Shown: one piece after another, positions 1 to 8,189 of the stretch
How the letters are laid out: the number at the start of each line of letters is the position of its first letter
Numbering within the stretch: position 1 is the stretch's first letter
From: Spartinivicinus ruber
Lineage (GTDB): Bacteria > Pseudomonadota > Gammaproteobacteria > Pseudomonadales > Zooshikellaceae
Length of the DNA: 64,000 nucleotides
NCBI RefSeq assembly: GCF_011009015.1
Contig: NZ_CP048878.1
Location: 5,362,354-5,426,353 of the forward strand
Direction of reading: 5' to 3'
The notes under the pieces: generated by a model
The model's input: the letters and a program-made list of their open reading frames with translations, nothing else
Database searches by the model: none
What the model was told of the DNA's origin: nothing
Made by a program: the position numbers and the translations under genes

Positions 1-366
1 TTATGGACAAGCTCCTATGTATTATTCACAGCTGGGATCGCACAAATTATTCTTGCACTCTTTATCATAGCAGTAGATATAAAAGCCTGGCTAAAACCAG
101 TCAGACCTCTCCTAGTGTTTGGTGCAAACCCTCTGCTTTCTTATATACTCGCAGATTTATGGGCTCGAGTTTTACTCTTTGTTATTCAAATAAAAGACGA
201 CGAGAGTCAAATAACCTATGATGGTTATCAAAATTTTTATCAAACGGTTTTTGTTCCCCTGGCTGGTCACTGGAATGGCTCACTGCTGTTTGCCTGTTTT
301 CATGTGCTTGCAATATGGGCAATTATGCTGATTTTCTATAAAAAGCAGATTTTCTTTAAAGCGTAG
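1..366 (+). CDS. C-terminal part of a DUF5009/NagX-like membrane acyltransferase (5' end outside window)
   Basis: The frame is open from base 1 to the stop at 366, giving about 121 residues of an integral membrane protein; its start lies upstream of the window. Visible features are two hydrophobic helices near the start (LFTAGIAQIILALFIIAVDI), the motif VFGANPLLSYILADLWARV, and a last membrane helix followed by a basic YKKQIFFK tail. This pattern matches the C-terminus of the heparan-alpha-glucosaminide N-acetyltransferase-like family (COG4299/DUF5009), which moves acyl groups across the inner membrane onto sugars. The family assignment rests on recalled motif similarity and the substrate is unknown. 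The next gene is convergent with only 16 bp between them. Confidence 0.7.
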   Translation, partial: LWTSSYVLFTAGIAQIILALFIIAVDIKAWLKPVRPLLVFGANPLLSYILADLWARVLLFVIQIKDDESQITYDGYQNFYQTVFVPLAGHWNGSLLFACFHVLAIWAIMLIFYKKQIFFKA

Positions 367-382
367 ATAAAATTAGCATCAT

Positions 383-1111
383 TTAATTAGTTTCCTCTTC
401 CCCAGCTTTATCCGCGAAACTAATTAATTTTACATCAGGAAAAGCTTGTTTAACCGTTATTAGAATCTTCTGGTAAGCTTTTGTTATTATTTCAGGAAAG
501 TGAGAAACTGGCTCTGGCTCGAAAGTGAGCTGACTTACATCTAAGTCTCTTGTTTTAGTCTGTTGTTGATCTTGTGGTTGATAAAGAGCCAAGTGTTGTT
601 GAGCTTGCTGGTACTGAGGATTAATTAACGAGGTAATATAGTAAACAGTTTTATAAGGATATACACAGTAACCTGTTGCTATATCATCAAGCCAAACTGT
701 TACTGGTATTTTATGGAAGTGGCCTTCATTTTCAAAAAAACGGAACTGCTGGCCAAGGTCTTCACGATGAGAAAGATAAAGGTATTCACCCACTTTACAG
801 ATATTACTATTCAGCTTCTGCAGTTCTTCAGAACTTAAAGGGCAATATTGGTCTTTTCCTTGCAGGTCTTCAATTAAAGCGCTGTAGCTAACCAGCTTAT
901 CACCTACAAAATCACGCATAACACTATTAAAATAAATTAAGCCGGTTTGTGACTTTTCAGTGTAAAGTTTGCATAGCCTTTCATTATTAGCAGCTGCTTG
1001 CTCAACTCCTACCAATAACAGTAACCAACAGCTAATTCCTAAACAAAGTTGTTTAGGAAATGTGACTTTTACCCTGTCAATTATCTTTTTTTGCCTACTT
1101 AATTGCTGCAT
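383..1111 (-). CDS. Unknown secreted or membrane-anchored protein
   Basis: This 242-residue protein is not one I recognise. A basic N-terminus (RQKKIIDRVK) precedes a hydrophobic stretch at about residues 22-36 ending in EQAAANN, which fits a Sec signal peptide or signal anchor, so the product is probably periplasmic. The mature part has four cysteines spread over its first two thirds and a Gln-rich segment (QQAQQHLALYQPQDQQQ) that looks like a linker. No catalytic motif is evident. The ATG is preceded by a good ribosome-binding site (TTGAGGG). The next gene upstream, a cytochrome, is on the same strand about 50 bp away, so the two may be co-transcribed. Confidence 0.6.
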   Translation of the reverse strand: MQQLSRQKKIIDRVKVTFPKQLCLGISCWLLLLVGVEQAAANNERLCKLYTEKSQTGLIYFNSVMRDFVGDKLVSYSALIEDLQGKDQYCPLSSEELQKLNSNICKVGEYLYLSHREDLGQQFRFFENEGHFHKIPVTVWLDDIATGYCVYPYKTVYYITSLINPQYQQAQQHLALYQPQDQQQTKTRDLDVSQLTFEPEPVSHFPEIITKAYQKILITVKQAFPDVKLISFADKAGEEETN

Positions 1112-1159
1112 AAGAAACCCTCAAGGTTACCTATGCAACCCTAGCACAGCTCGCCCAGT

Positions 1160-1804
1160 CTACATACTAGTTATGTAGACTGCTACAGCGGCTATCTCCT
1201 GTTTTGTTAACCCTGCCGCAATCCCTGGCATAGGGGAGCCAGGCAACTGTCGTCCTCCCTTTTTGAAGGTGTTAAGACTGTTAACAATAAATTGTTCTGG
1301 CTGGCCCGCTAATCGTGGCGAGTTATCTTTACCCAGTCCCCTTGAGCCATGGCAGGCAGCACAGCGGCTATTAAACAACTGTTTACCTTCTTGCTGAAAA
1401 ATATCGTTGTTACTATTAGCCGAAGCTTCAACCGGCAAACTGGAGTAATAAAGGGCCAAATTAACCCGTTCTTCAACCGTCAGATTTTTCGCTAGCTTAG
1501 CCATAACATAGTTATAACGATCACCCTGACTGAATGCTTCAAACTGAGTAACCAAATACTCTGGGTGCTGTCCTGCTAAATTAGGAATATAACCTTTTAC
1601 ACTATTGCCATCCTTACCATGGCAATAGCCACATAATATTGCCCGTTCTTTTCCTTGTTTAATCGCTTGTTTTAATAGCTCGGGAGATGATTGTTTACTA
1701 TTCAATAACGTGATTATATTTTCAGTTTCATTTGCGTGATTTGAATTTGACAAAAACAAACCAAGCACAATCAAATACCACCTCGAAAAACATCTTATCC
1801 CCAC
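1160..1804 (-). CDS. Di-heme cytochrome c4-like protein
   Basis: The 214-residue protein has a signal peptide (about residues 1-24) and two heme-c sites, CGYCH at 58-62 and CAACH at 148-152. Each is followed by a plausible axial methionine, Met101 and Met192. Two homologous halves of about 90 residues are the hallmark of cytochrome c4, a periplasmic electron carrier delivering electrons from the bc1 complex to terminal oxidases. The start is GTG with AAGGA seven bases upstream. A perfect FNR-type dyad lies about 113 bp upstream, so oxygen-dependent expression is likely. Other class I di-heme cytochromes, such as subunits of small dehydrogenases, cannot be excluded because no partner gene is adjacent. 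Confidence 0.9.
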   Translation of the reverse strand: MGIRCFSRWYLIVLGLFLSNSNHANETENIITLLNSKQSSPELLKQAIKQGKERAILCGYCHGKDGNSVKGYIPNLAGQHPEYLVTQFEAFSQGDRYNYVMAKLAKNLTVEERVNLALYYSSLPVEASANSNNDIFQQEGKQLFNSRCAACHGSRGLGKDNSPRLAGQPEQFIVNSLNTFKKGGRQLPGSPMPGIAAGLTKQEIAAVAVYITSM

Positions 1805-2178
1805 AGTTTATTCCTTAATGACTACACTCATAGCACAGCACTTAGCAGTACGTTTTGTGACATAACTCAATAAGTTAACAAAAAAACTAAGAGTACTGAA
1901 TTAGTAGGAAAGGAAATTGATTTATATCAAGGAAAGATATTTAGAAAAACAAAGTAATCAAGCACCAACTACTTTAGTTTATTACCAAAACACTACAATT
2001 CTAAACTTATGTGTGAATATTTTGGCAAACAAACAAGGCTAATTGATCCTACATAAAACAGTGTAATGTTTAAAAGCATTTATTTCCCGATCAACAGCCT
2101 CCATGTGATTATTGTTGTATAGTTTTAACTAAGGGCGTTTTAACAATTTAATTACACCCTTAATAAAGAGACTATCCA
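1805..2178. other. Divergent intergenic region of cytochrome c4-like and VOC genes
   Basis: This 374-bp AT-rich spacer separates two divergent genes and must hold both promoters. The only strong element I see is the FNR/ANR-type dyad listed separately. No small gene or RNA is evident. Confidence 0.5.
1917..1930. promoter_or_regulatory. FNR/ANR box upstream of the cytochrome gene
   Basis: TTGAT-TTAT-ATCAA is an exact match to the FNR/ANR consensus (TTGAT-N4-ATCAA). Its centre is about 120 bp upstream of the GTG start of the divergent cytochrome gene and 255 bp from the VOC gene. It therefore most likely serves the cytochrome. Whether it activates or represses depends on the transcription start, which I cannot fix from sequence alone. 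Confidence 0.6.
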
Positions 2179-2613
2179 ATGAATACTCACCTTAAATCGC
2201 CAAGTTTGACTCATATTGCCTTACATGTTCAAAACCTTGAAGAATGCATAGCGTTTTATCAGTCTTACTGTAACATGCGGGTCATTCATCAACGAAAAAA
2301 TGAACACGACACAATTGTCTGGTTAGCAGAATCTGGCCGAGAGGCTGAAATGATTTTTGTATTAATGTCTGGCGGGCCTTTCCGCCAAAGTAGTGATCAA
2401 GGTTATGGACATTTGGGCTTTGCTGTCGCAAGCCGCAAGCAAGTCGATGAAGTGGCTGACAGAGCCAAACAAGACAACTGTCTTATCTGGCCACCAAAAG
2501 AAGAACCCTATCCTGTTGGCTATTATTGTGGCGTCGTTGATCCAAATGGTAATTATGTAGAATTTAGCTATGGACAACCTCTTGGGCCTGGAGCTAAACC
2601 ACTTAAGTCATAA
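2179..2613 (+). CDS. VOC superfamily (glyoxalase/bleomycin-resistance-like) protein
   Basis: The 144-residue protein has the duplicated beta-alpha-beta-beta-beta pattern of the vicinal-oxygen-chelate fold. An N-terminal LTHIALHVQNLEECIAFY strand-helix is mirrored by YGHLGFAVASRKQVDEVAD in the second half, and it ends with the typical DPNGNYVEFSYG strand. Likely metal ligands are His12, the second-half His and the terminal Glu. Members include glyoxalase I, dioxygenases and resistance proteins, and the sequence alone does not choose between them. It stands alone between a divergent cytochrome gene and the zf-TFIIB pseudogene, which offers no pathway clue. Confidence 0.85.
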   Translation: MNTHLKSPSLTHIALHVQNLEECIAFYQSYCNMRVIHQRKNEHDTIVWLAESGREAEMIFVLMSGGPFRQSSDQGYGHLGFAVASRKQVDEVADRAKQDNCLIWPPKEEPYPVGYYCGVVDPNGNYVEFSYGQPLGPGAKPLKS

Positions 2614-2767
2614 CTTTACCCCACAATCGCCTACTTATTCTGCAAAAATAAACCTGTGCTAGGCAGAGCAAGTCTCATTTAGCTTGCGATTTTACTTTAT
2701 TCGACATAATATGTCTCGCGTTACACAATAATGATGTAGAAACTACAAAGGGGAGTACACACTTCAG

Positions 2768-3351
2768 ATGAAATGTACAAAATGCAAACAAGGCTTTCTT
2801 ACCCCTATAAAACTAGAGCCCGCTTTCCCCTGCCTTGAATGCAGCGAATGTCAAGGCCATTGGGTATATTTGGAGGATTACCTTTGCTGGCTTGAAAAAA
2901 CACCCACTGAAGAGCCATCTGATCGTCAGATCCATGAACAAATTGAAGTTGATGACAGTAAACAAGCACTGCTATGCCCAGAAACAGGCAGAATTATGCT
3001 CAAATACCGGATATCGGCTGATAACTCTCACCAAGTCGATTTAAGTCCTGAAGTGAATGGGATTTGGCTTGATAAAGGTGGAATGGGATTTGGCTTGATA
3101 AAGGTGAGTGGACATTATTGAAAAAAGAAGGTTTAGCTCGAAAACTTAATCAAATTTTTACTGAACCTTGGCAGCGTAAAATTCGTGAAAAAAATGCTCA
3201 GCGCAACTTTACGGACCAATACAAAAATACGTTTGGCGACAATGATTATGAAGAGCTAAAACGTATTAGAGAGTGGCTCAATGACAAAGAAAACAAACAG
3301 TCAATGATTGCTTATTTATTGGCAGAAAACCCATATTCGGCACTTCATTAA
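2768..3351 (+). pseudogene. zf-TFIIB domain protein, frameshifted by a 26-bp tandem duplication
   Basis: The 5' frame (2768-3121) encodes an N-terminal zinc-ribbon half (MKCTKC, then CLECSECQGHW) and reaches PEVNGIWLDKG. It then runs into an exact 26-bp repeat and stops after GMGFGLIKVSGHY. The second frame, open at 3118-3351, carries a charged helical C-terminus (KKEGLARKLNQIFTEPWQRK onward). Removing one repeat copy fuses the two exactly, giving ...GIWLDKGEWTLLKKEGLARKL..., a protein of 185 residues. LDKGEW is the expected second half of the zf-TFIIB motif, so the split is a real mutation and not two genes. The first frame might still yield a truncated product. Function of the family is not established. 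Confidence 0.85.
3055..3106 (+). repeat. Perfect 26-bp tandem duplication
   Basis: Positions 3055-3080 and 3081-3106 are identical 26-bp units, each beginning GAATGGGATTTGG. Because 26 is not a multiple of three, the copy shifts the reading frame of the zf-TFIIB gene. Exact identity suggests a recent event, or a site that can revert by slippage. Confidence 0.95.
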
Positions 3352-3370
3352 GCCACCCGACTGAAACTAT

Positions 3371-3394
3371 TGTTGCCTCGTTAACGAGGCAACA
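3371..3394. terminator. Perfect palindrome between convergent genes
   Basis: A 24-bp perfect palindrome with half-site TGTTGCCTCGTT lies 20 bp after the zf-TFIIB stop and 27 bp before the end of the convergent ndh gene. As RNA it folds on either strand, so it may be a bidirectional terminator. It lacks a long U tract. Confidence 0.5.
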
Positions 3395-3420
3395 AACTCA
3401 CACCAACTGTTTTTAAGTCC

Positions 3421-4743
3421 TCAATGCAGTTTTAATCTCGGTCTTAGTACTTTGTTCAGCTTATCACTTAACCAATAAAGTACTGTTAAAAAATAACCAT
3501 GCAGACTGCTTTGATGCATCCGATAAAGCATTTGGTATGACCAACGAGCCAGTATACCTTCTAACATCAATGAACCTTTTAACAATCCTCCCATCAGCTG
3601 GCCTACTGCCCCATAGCGACTAAACGACACCAGCGAGCCATGATCATGAAAACTAAAATTAGGATATTGTTTGGTTTCATTAGCAGGCTTTGTAATCAAA
3701 TGAGCAATTGCTTTCGATAAATACACCGCCTGTTGATAAGCAACTTGCGCCCTTGGGGATAATGGGCGATCACCTTCCTGTAGAATACACTCGGCACAAT
3801 CCCCCAGAGCAAAAATGTTAGGGTCTTGCTTGGTTTGTAAATTTGGCAGTACTTGCAACTGGTTCAGCCGATTTACCTCCAAACCATCAAGGGTGGTTAA
3901 TACATCTGGCGCTTTCACACCAGCCGCCCAAATCAATAATTCACCCTCTACAAGGTTACCATTGCCTAAAGCCACACCTTGACTTGTTACTTTAACCACT
4001 GACTCACCAGCCACAATATTTATCGCAAGCTTGGTTAGTTCTCGTTCAGCTGCATTACTGATTCGCTCAGGCAGTGCTGGCAGTATTCTCGGGGCACCTT
4101 CAATAATTGTTATTTTCACTTGGTCAACAGGCACTTGCTGATTACCATAATGGGCCAGCTCATAAGCGGCATGACGCAACTCTGCCGCAAGCTCAACACC
4201 AGTTGCACCTGCCCCCACAATAACAATCTTCAGAGGTTTTTCTGGGCGTTGCTCTACTTGGTTATATTGTTTAAGAAAACGATGATGAAATTGCTTAGCT
4301 TGAGAGTAGTTATCCAAGGTTTTGCAGTTTTCAGCAACCCCTTCAACCCCAAAGTTATTGCTGTTACTGCCAATGGCTATAATTAAATAGTCATAACTTA
4401 ACTCTCTTGCAGGAAAAATTTCCTCCTCATCAGAATCAAGCAATGGCGCAATGGTAAGTTGCTTATTTTTACGATCTATCTCAGTTAATTTACCCTGAAC
4501 AAACATATAGTGATTTCGCTTGGCATGCGCCTTATAGTTTACTTCATTTGCCGTGTAGTCGATTGAGCCAGCTGCAACTTCATGCAGCAAGGGCTTCCAT
4601 AAGTGAGTTTCTGCCTGGTCCACCAATGTCACCTTGGCTAATTGCTTTTTACCCAGTTTTTTCCCCAACCGTGTCGCCAATACCATGCCACCGGCACCAC
4701 CTCCCACTATCACCACATGGGGTACAGCACTGCTACCACTCAT
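3421..4743 (-). CDS. ndh: Type II NADH dehydrogenase (NDH-2)
   Basis: This 440-residue flavoprotein oxidises NADH and reduces quinone without pumping protons, at the cytoplasmic face of the inner membrane. An N-terminal FAD-binding Rossmann motif (VVIVGGGAGGMVLATRL) is followed by LWKPLLHEVAAGS, typical of NDH-2. A second nucleotide-binding motif (IVIVGAGATGVELAAEL) lies at about residue 175, and FALGDCAEC contacts FAD. The C-terminus has an amphipathic or hydrophobic segment (LHGYFLTVLYWLSDKL) that probably anchors it to the membrane. Length is close to E. coli Ndh (434). It is a single-gene unit; no FNR box was seen upstream. Confidence 0.9.
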   Translation of the reverse strand: MSGSSAVPHVVIVGGGAGGMVLATRLGKKLGKKQLAKVTLVDQAETHLWKPLLHEVAAGSIDYTANEVNYKAHAKRNHYMFVQGKLTEIDRKNKQLTIAPLLDSDEEEIFPARELSYDYLIIAIGSNSNNFGVEGVAENCKTLDNYSQAKQFHHRFLKQYNQVEQRPEKPLKIVIVGAGATGVELAAELRHAAYELAHYGNQQVPVDQVKITIIEGAPRILPALPERISNAAERELTKLAINIVAGESVVKVTSQGVALGNGNLVEGELLIWAAGVKAPDVLTTLDGLEVNRLNQLQVLPNLQTKQDPNIFALGDCAECILQEGDRPLSPRAQVAYQQAVYLSKAIAHLITKPANETKQYPNFSFHDHGSLVSFSRYGAVGQLMGGLLKGSLMLEGILARWSYQMLYRMHQSSLHGYFLTVLYWLSDKLNKVLRPRLKLH

Positions 4744-5045
4744 TTAGTTAACCTCATAAGTCCAAAAAGTTTAAGTAGCTCCGATGGTAACGCAAAGGGG
4801 TAAAATTCAGTAGTTTAATAATGGATAACAAGCTTCATAAATATAATTAATGAATATTTTTAATATGCCACATATTTCGTTAGACTGTTTATTTTATTTT
4901 CTTACACGCTTTTACCGCTTCTTCAATAAGTATCGTATAATTACGCATCTGCAAACCAGACAGTTATCTTGTAACCTTCTATTGATTATGAACAAACACC
5001 GTTAGCCTCTCTCGTGGATAAGTATATTAAGTTGTGGAGTAATAA
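4744..5045. other. Divergent spacer between ndh and mtgA
   Basis: About 300 bp of AT-rich sequence must hold the promoters of both flanking genes. I see no clear operator, RNA or small gene in it. Confidence 0.4.
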
Positions 5046-5798
5046 GTGGCGAGAAAAAAGCCATCAAGTAAAAAAACATCCTGGTTATCGCAAGCAACAG
5101 CAAAAGTTAGGCGAGCCTGCTTAAAAATAACAGTTTTTTTAATTGGTGTTAGCTTCAGCTTAACCGCCATGCTTCGCTGGTTCGATCCACCAACAACTGC
5201 TTACATGGTACAACGCAAATTAGGGTTTAACTTGCCAGGCCAAGCTTGTCAGCAGATTTCCCACCAGTGGCAGAGCTGGCAGAATATTTCACCAGAATTA
5301 GCCTTAGCAGTGATAGCAGCTGAAGACCAGCGTTTTGCAGAGCACATCGGTTTTGACTTTAGCGCTATCCAACAAGCACTCAAAGATGGCTTAACCAATA
5401 ATCGACTGCGTGGGGGCAGCACCATTAGCCAACAGCTGGCGAAAAACTTATTTCTTTGGCCAGAGCGCAGCATGCTACGCAAGGGTTTAGAAGTTTATCT
5501 CACTGCAATTATTGAATTAACCTGGCCTAAGCAGCGCATCCTTGAAGTGTATTTAAACACTATACAGTTTGACTCCTGTACCTTTGGCGTCGAAGCAGCC
5601 AGCCATGCGTTCTTTAACCAACCAGCCAGCCAGGTAAGCAGGCAGCAAGCAGCATTGATGGCTGCCGTCTTGCCCGCCCCTCACCGCTTAAAAGTGACCC
5701 ATCCTAACCACTACCTCAGACGAAAACAGTCTTGGATTGTCAGACAAATCAAGCAACTAGGTGGTCAACTTTATATAAAGCAAATTACCATTCATTAG
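5046..5798 (+). CDS. mtgA: Monofunctional peptidoglycan glycosyltransferase MtgA
   Basis: The 250-residue protein polymerises lipid II into glycan strands in the periplasm without a transpeptidase domain. One membrane segment (about residues 25-43) is followed by a GT51 domain. The catalytic Glu93 sits in AVIAAEDQRFAEH, with further conserved motifs RGGSTISQQLAKNLFLW (about 122-138) and ILEVYLNTIQF. Length agrees with MtgA (about 240). The start is GTG, chosen because GTGGAG sits six bases upstream. The gene stands alone, with a strong palindrome downstream that probably belongs to the next gene. Confidence 0.95.
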   Translation: MARKKPSSKKTSWLSQATAKVRRACLKITVFLIGVSFSLTAMLRWFDPPTTAYMVQRKLGFNLPGQACQQISHQWQSWQNISPELALAVIAAEDQRFAEHIGFDFSAIQQALKDGLTNNRLRGGSTISQQLAKNLFLWPERSMLRKGLEVYLTAIIELTWPKQRILEVYLNTIQFDSCTFGVEAASHAFFNQPASQVSRQQAALMAAVLPAPHRLKVTHPNHYLRRKQSWIVRQIKQLGGQLYIKQITIH

Positions 5799-5823
5799 AA
5801 TTTAGCCTACAGTTGCCTCTTAT

Positions 5824-5852
5824 TCTAAAGTATTATATTTTGATACTTTAGA
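5824..5852. promoter_or_regulatory. Candidate operator upstream of the XRE-type regulator
   Basis: Perfect 10-bp arms (TCTAAAGTAT and its complement) are separated by 9 bp, ending 22 bp before the ATG of the XRE-type regulator. The position suggests autoregulation of that gene, although a weak terminator for mtgA is an alternative; there is no T tract. Confidence 0.5.
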
Positions 5853-5874
5853 TCAGGCATAAGGCAAGGCCAAG

Positions 5875-6609
5875 ATGTCTCAAATTAATGAAATTATTGC
5901 AACTCTGAAAAAAACCTTAAAAGCCCATGGCCTAACCTATGCGGATGTTGCGGAGTACCTTAAGTTATCTGAAGCTAGCGTTAAACGGCTGTTTGCCAGT
6001 AAGCAGTTTTCACTGGATCGGTTAGAGTCTATATGCCAGATGATGAATATGGAAATCACTGATCTGGTCAGTGAGATGAAACAGCTTAAGCAAGCACCGG
6101 AGGCACTAACAACAGAGCAAGAAGCTGAGTTAGTGTCAGATATTAAGTTGTTACTAGTCGCTATCTGCGTGTTAAACCACTGGCGGTTTGAGAATATTCT
6201 AACAGAATACCAATATACTGAAGCAGAGCTCATTCGCCTGCTAGCAAAGCTGGATAAGCTAGGCATCATCGATCTTTTACCTAAAAATAAAATAAAACTC
6301 CTAGTTGATAGTAATTTCTCTTGGTTAGAAAATGGTCCTATTAAACAATTTTTTCTTAAGCATGTGAAAAGCGACTTTTTCAATGACCAATTCGATAACC
6401 CTAATGAATTACTACTGTCTGTTAACGGCATGCTAAGCCAAGGCTCAATTTCAATCTTACAAAAAAAATTAAGCCAAATTGCTAATGAGTTTACTACCTT
6501 ACATCACGAAGATTTAAAATATCCACTAGCTAAACGGGAAGGCACCTGTCTGGTAATAGCAATGCGGCCATGGGAGTTAGAGGTTTTCCATGCTTATCGT
6601 CGGACTTAA
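5875..6609 (+). CDS. XRE-family transcriptional regulator with unknown C-terminal domain
   Basis: The 244-residue protein begins with a Cro/CI-type helix-turn-helix (about residues 18-55: LTYADVAEYLKLSEASVKRLF, then FSLDRLESICQMMNMEITDLV). The remaining about 180 residues look helical and may form a second winged-helix plus a dimerisation region (AELIRLLAKLDKLGIIDLLP). No ligand motif is recognisable. A palindromic site just upstream is a natural candidate for self-binding. The last 20 bp overlap the start of the next gene, suggesting translational coupling with the phospholipase-like protein. Confidence 0.85.
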   Translation: MSQINEIIATLKKTLKAHGLTYADVAEYLKLSEASVKRLFASKQFSLDRLESICQMMNMEITDLVSEMKQLKQAPEALTTEQEAELVSDIKLLLVAICVLNHWRFENILTEYQYTEAELIRLLAKLDKLGIIDLLPKNKIKLLVDSNFSWLENGPIKQFFLKHVKSDFFNDQFDNPNELLLSVNGMLSQGSISILQKKLSQIANEFTTLHHEDLKYPLAKREGTCLVIAMRPWELEVFHAYRRT

Positions 6610-7078
6610 ACGATTATCAAAACCACTAAAATACGGCAACAACTGCCGATGGCTTAGCAAACAGTCTATTGCGATTTTATTATTTAGCTTATTTTTTTCC
6701 AGCCCCAGTCTAGCTGATAACTACCAGCGCTTGCTTAAGCTCATTAACAATCCAAATGTTACTATTTCAAACTTTACGACTGATGGCTGCAGTGGGGGTA
6801 TGTCAGCCTTATGGAACCTATTTGAACACAGTCCACCTTGGGAAAACTGTTGTATTTTACATGATAAAGTGTACTGGCAAGGCGGAACAGCCAAGCAACG
6901 ACTTCAAGCAGATTACACATTAAAGCAATGCGTACATCAAGCAGGTTATCCACTTATCGCAGATCTTATGTACCATGCAGTTAGAACAGGCGGTGGGCCA
7001 TGTACCAGGCTACCTTGGCGTTGGGGATATGGCTGGCCTCATTGCCCATCAAATATAATAAATCCTCCCCAAAGGTAG
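6590..7078 (+). CDS. Secreted phospholipase A2-like small protein
   Basis: The 162-residue protein has an N-terminal hydrophobic segment (about residues 25-42, ending SPSLADN) consistent with a signal peptide. The mature part holds DGCSGG (65-70), a CC pair at 87-88 followed by His91-Asp92 and YW, then AD and a later Cys114. The CC-x-x-HD-x-x-Y arrangement is the active-site signature of secreted phospholipases A2, and the upstream DGCSGG could act as the calcium loop. This is inference from the motif, because overall similarity to characterised enzymes cannot be tested here. It overlaps the XRE-type regulator gene by 20 bp, so the two probably form one unit. Confidence 0.65.
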   Translation: MLIVGLKRLSKPLKYGNNCRWLSKQSIAILLFSLFFSSPSLADNYQRLLKLINNPNVTISNFTTDGCSGGMSALWNLFEHSPPWENCCILHDKVYWQGGTAKQRLQADYTLKQCVHQAGYPLIADLMYHAVRTGGGPCTRLPWRWGYGWPHCPSNIINPPQR

Positions 7079-7162
7079 CCAATCGGTAATGAAAAGTCAC
7101 AACAGGTATATAATATAGTTATGTGCTTGTTTTTGGATCAACCACAATGGTCAGTTTATTCC

Positions 7163-8050
7163 ATGATAAAACTAATTAAACAAATTATTTTCAGCTTCTC
7201 CTGGCTACTAATGCTGTTTAGCTTGCCAGCTCTTAGCGCCAACGACAAAGTATTTTTCTGGTCTGTTGAAAATAATAAAGCAAAAGTTTACCTATTTGGC
7301 TCAATTCATCTTGCCAATCAGGCTATTTACCCTTTAAGACCTGAAATCAAAAAGGCATTTGCAAATGCTGATACCTTAGTTGTTGAAGTAAATCCAGAAG
7401 CAATTAGCCAAAATGAATTAATTACACTAGTTAAACAATATGGTCATTATCCAGCCCAGGAAACACTTCAGGATAATCTAAGCCCCCAAACGTATCAAGC
7501 GCTAGCTGACTATGCTAAAAATTTAGGCGTGCCAATTTTAACATTAAAGAAAATGCGGCCTGGCTTTGTGATGTTAAACCTCACTACTGCTCAACTTATG
7601 AAGCTAGGCTATTTCCCGGATAAAGGGCTAGATTTACACTTTATAAAGCAAGCAACAAATAACAAAAAAATAATCGAGCTTGAATCGTTTGGAGAGCAAC
7701 TTTCAATATTTTCTGATTTACCAGAGCCAGACCTGTTTATCAAAGTTACCTTAGAAAGCCTCACCAATGCCAAAACTCAATTTAGTCAAATGATTGATGC
7801 CTGGAAACAAGGTAATGACGAAGTGCTTTTCAATTTTATGTACAATGACCAAATTAATAAGTACCCACAATTCAAGCCAGTAATGGATAAACTACTAATA
7901 GAACGTAATATAAAAATGGCCAAGTCAATAGAAGATATGTTAAGTAAAGAAGGCACTTTTTTTGTAGTGGTTGGCGCAGCCCATTACATTGGAGAAGAAG
8001 GCATTATTGAGTTATTAAAACAAACTGGCCATTCACCTAAACGTATTTAA
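7163..8050 (+). CDS. TraB/GumN family protein
   Basis: The protein of about 295 residues has a signal peptide (IFSFSWLLMLFSLPALSAND) and the family's two conserved motifs. VYLFGSIHLANQAIYPL near the N-terminus includes the GSxH element, with the acid in VVEVNPEA. VVVGAAHYIGEEGIIELL near the C-terminus supplies GAxH. The family has a metalloprotease-like (Tiki) fold; bacterial members are periplasmic with unclear substrates. I chose the ATG at 7163 because the signal peptide begins there, although an in-frame ATG at 7121 would add 14 residues. It follows the phospholipase-like gene by about 85 bp. Confidence 0.85.
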   Translation: MIKLIKQIIFSFSWLLMLFSLPALSANDKVFFWSVENNKAKVYLFGSIHLANQAIYPLRPEIKKAFANADTLVVEVNPEAISQNELITLVKQYGHYPAQETLQDNLSPQTYQALADYAKNLGVPILTLKKMRPGFVMLNLTTAQLMKLGYFPDKGLDLHFIKQATNNKKIIELESFGEQLSIFSDLPEPDLFIKVTLESLTNAKTQFSQMIDAWKQGNDEVLFNFMYNDQINKYPQFKPVMDKLLIERNIKMAKSIEDMLSKEGTFFVVVGAAHYIGEEGIIELLKQTGHSPKRI

Positions 8051-8189
8051 TGTATTATTTCATCAGGCCACCTGGAGATTTTCTGTAACCTGGTTTAATA
8101 TTCAGGCTAGTATGTTTTAGTATATACAATCACTGGTTGTTTATCTCTGCAAGTATCAAGGATAAGCAACCATTAAAAAATCCTTTCTA

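Noticed and set aside
3118-3351. Separate 77-residue gene after the zf-TFIIB frame
   Set aside because: Removing one 26-bp repeat unit fuses it in frame to the upstream half with the expected motif, so it is the 3' end of one broken gene.
5179-5188. GGTTCGATCC resembling a tRNA T-loop
   Set aside because: It lies inside the mtgA coding sequence (encoding RWFDP) and no cloverleaf can be built around it.
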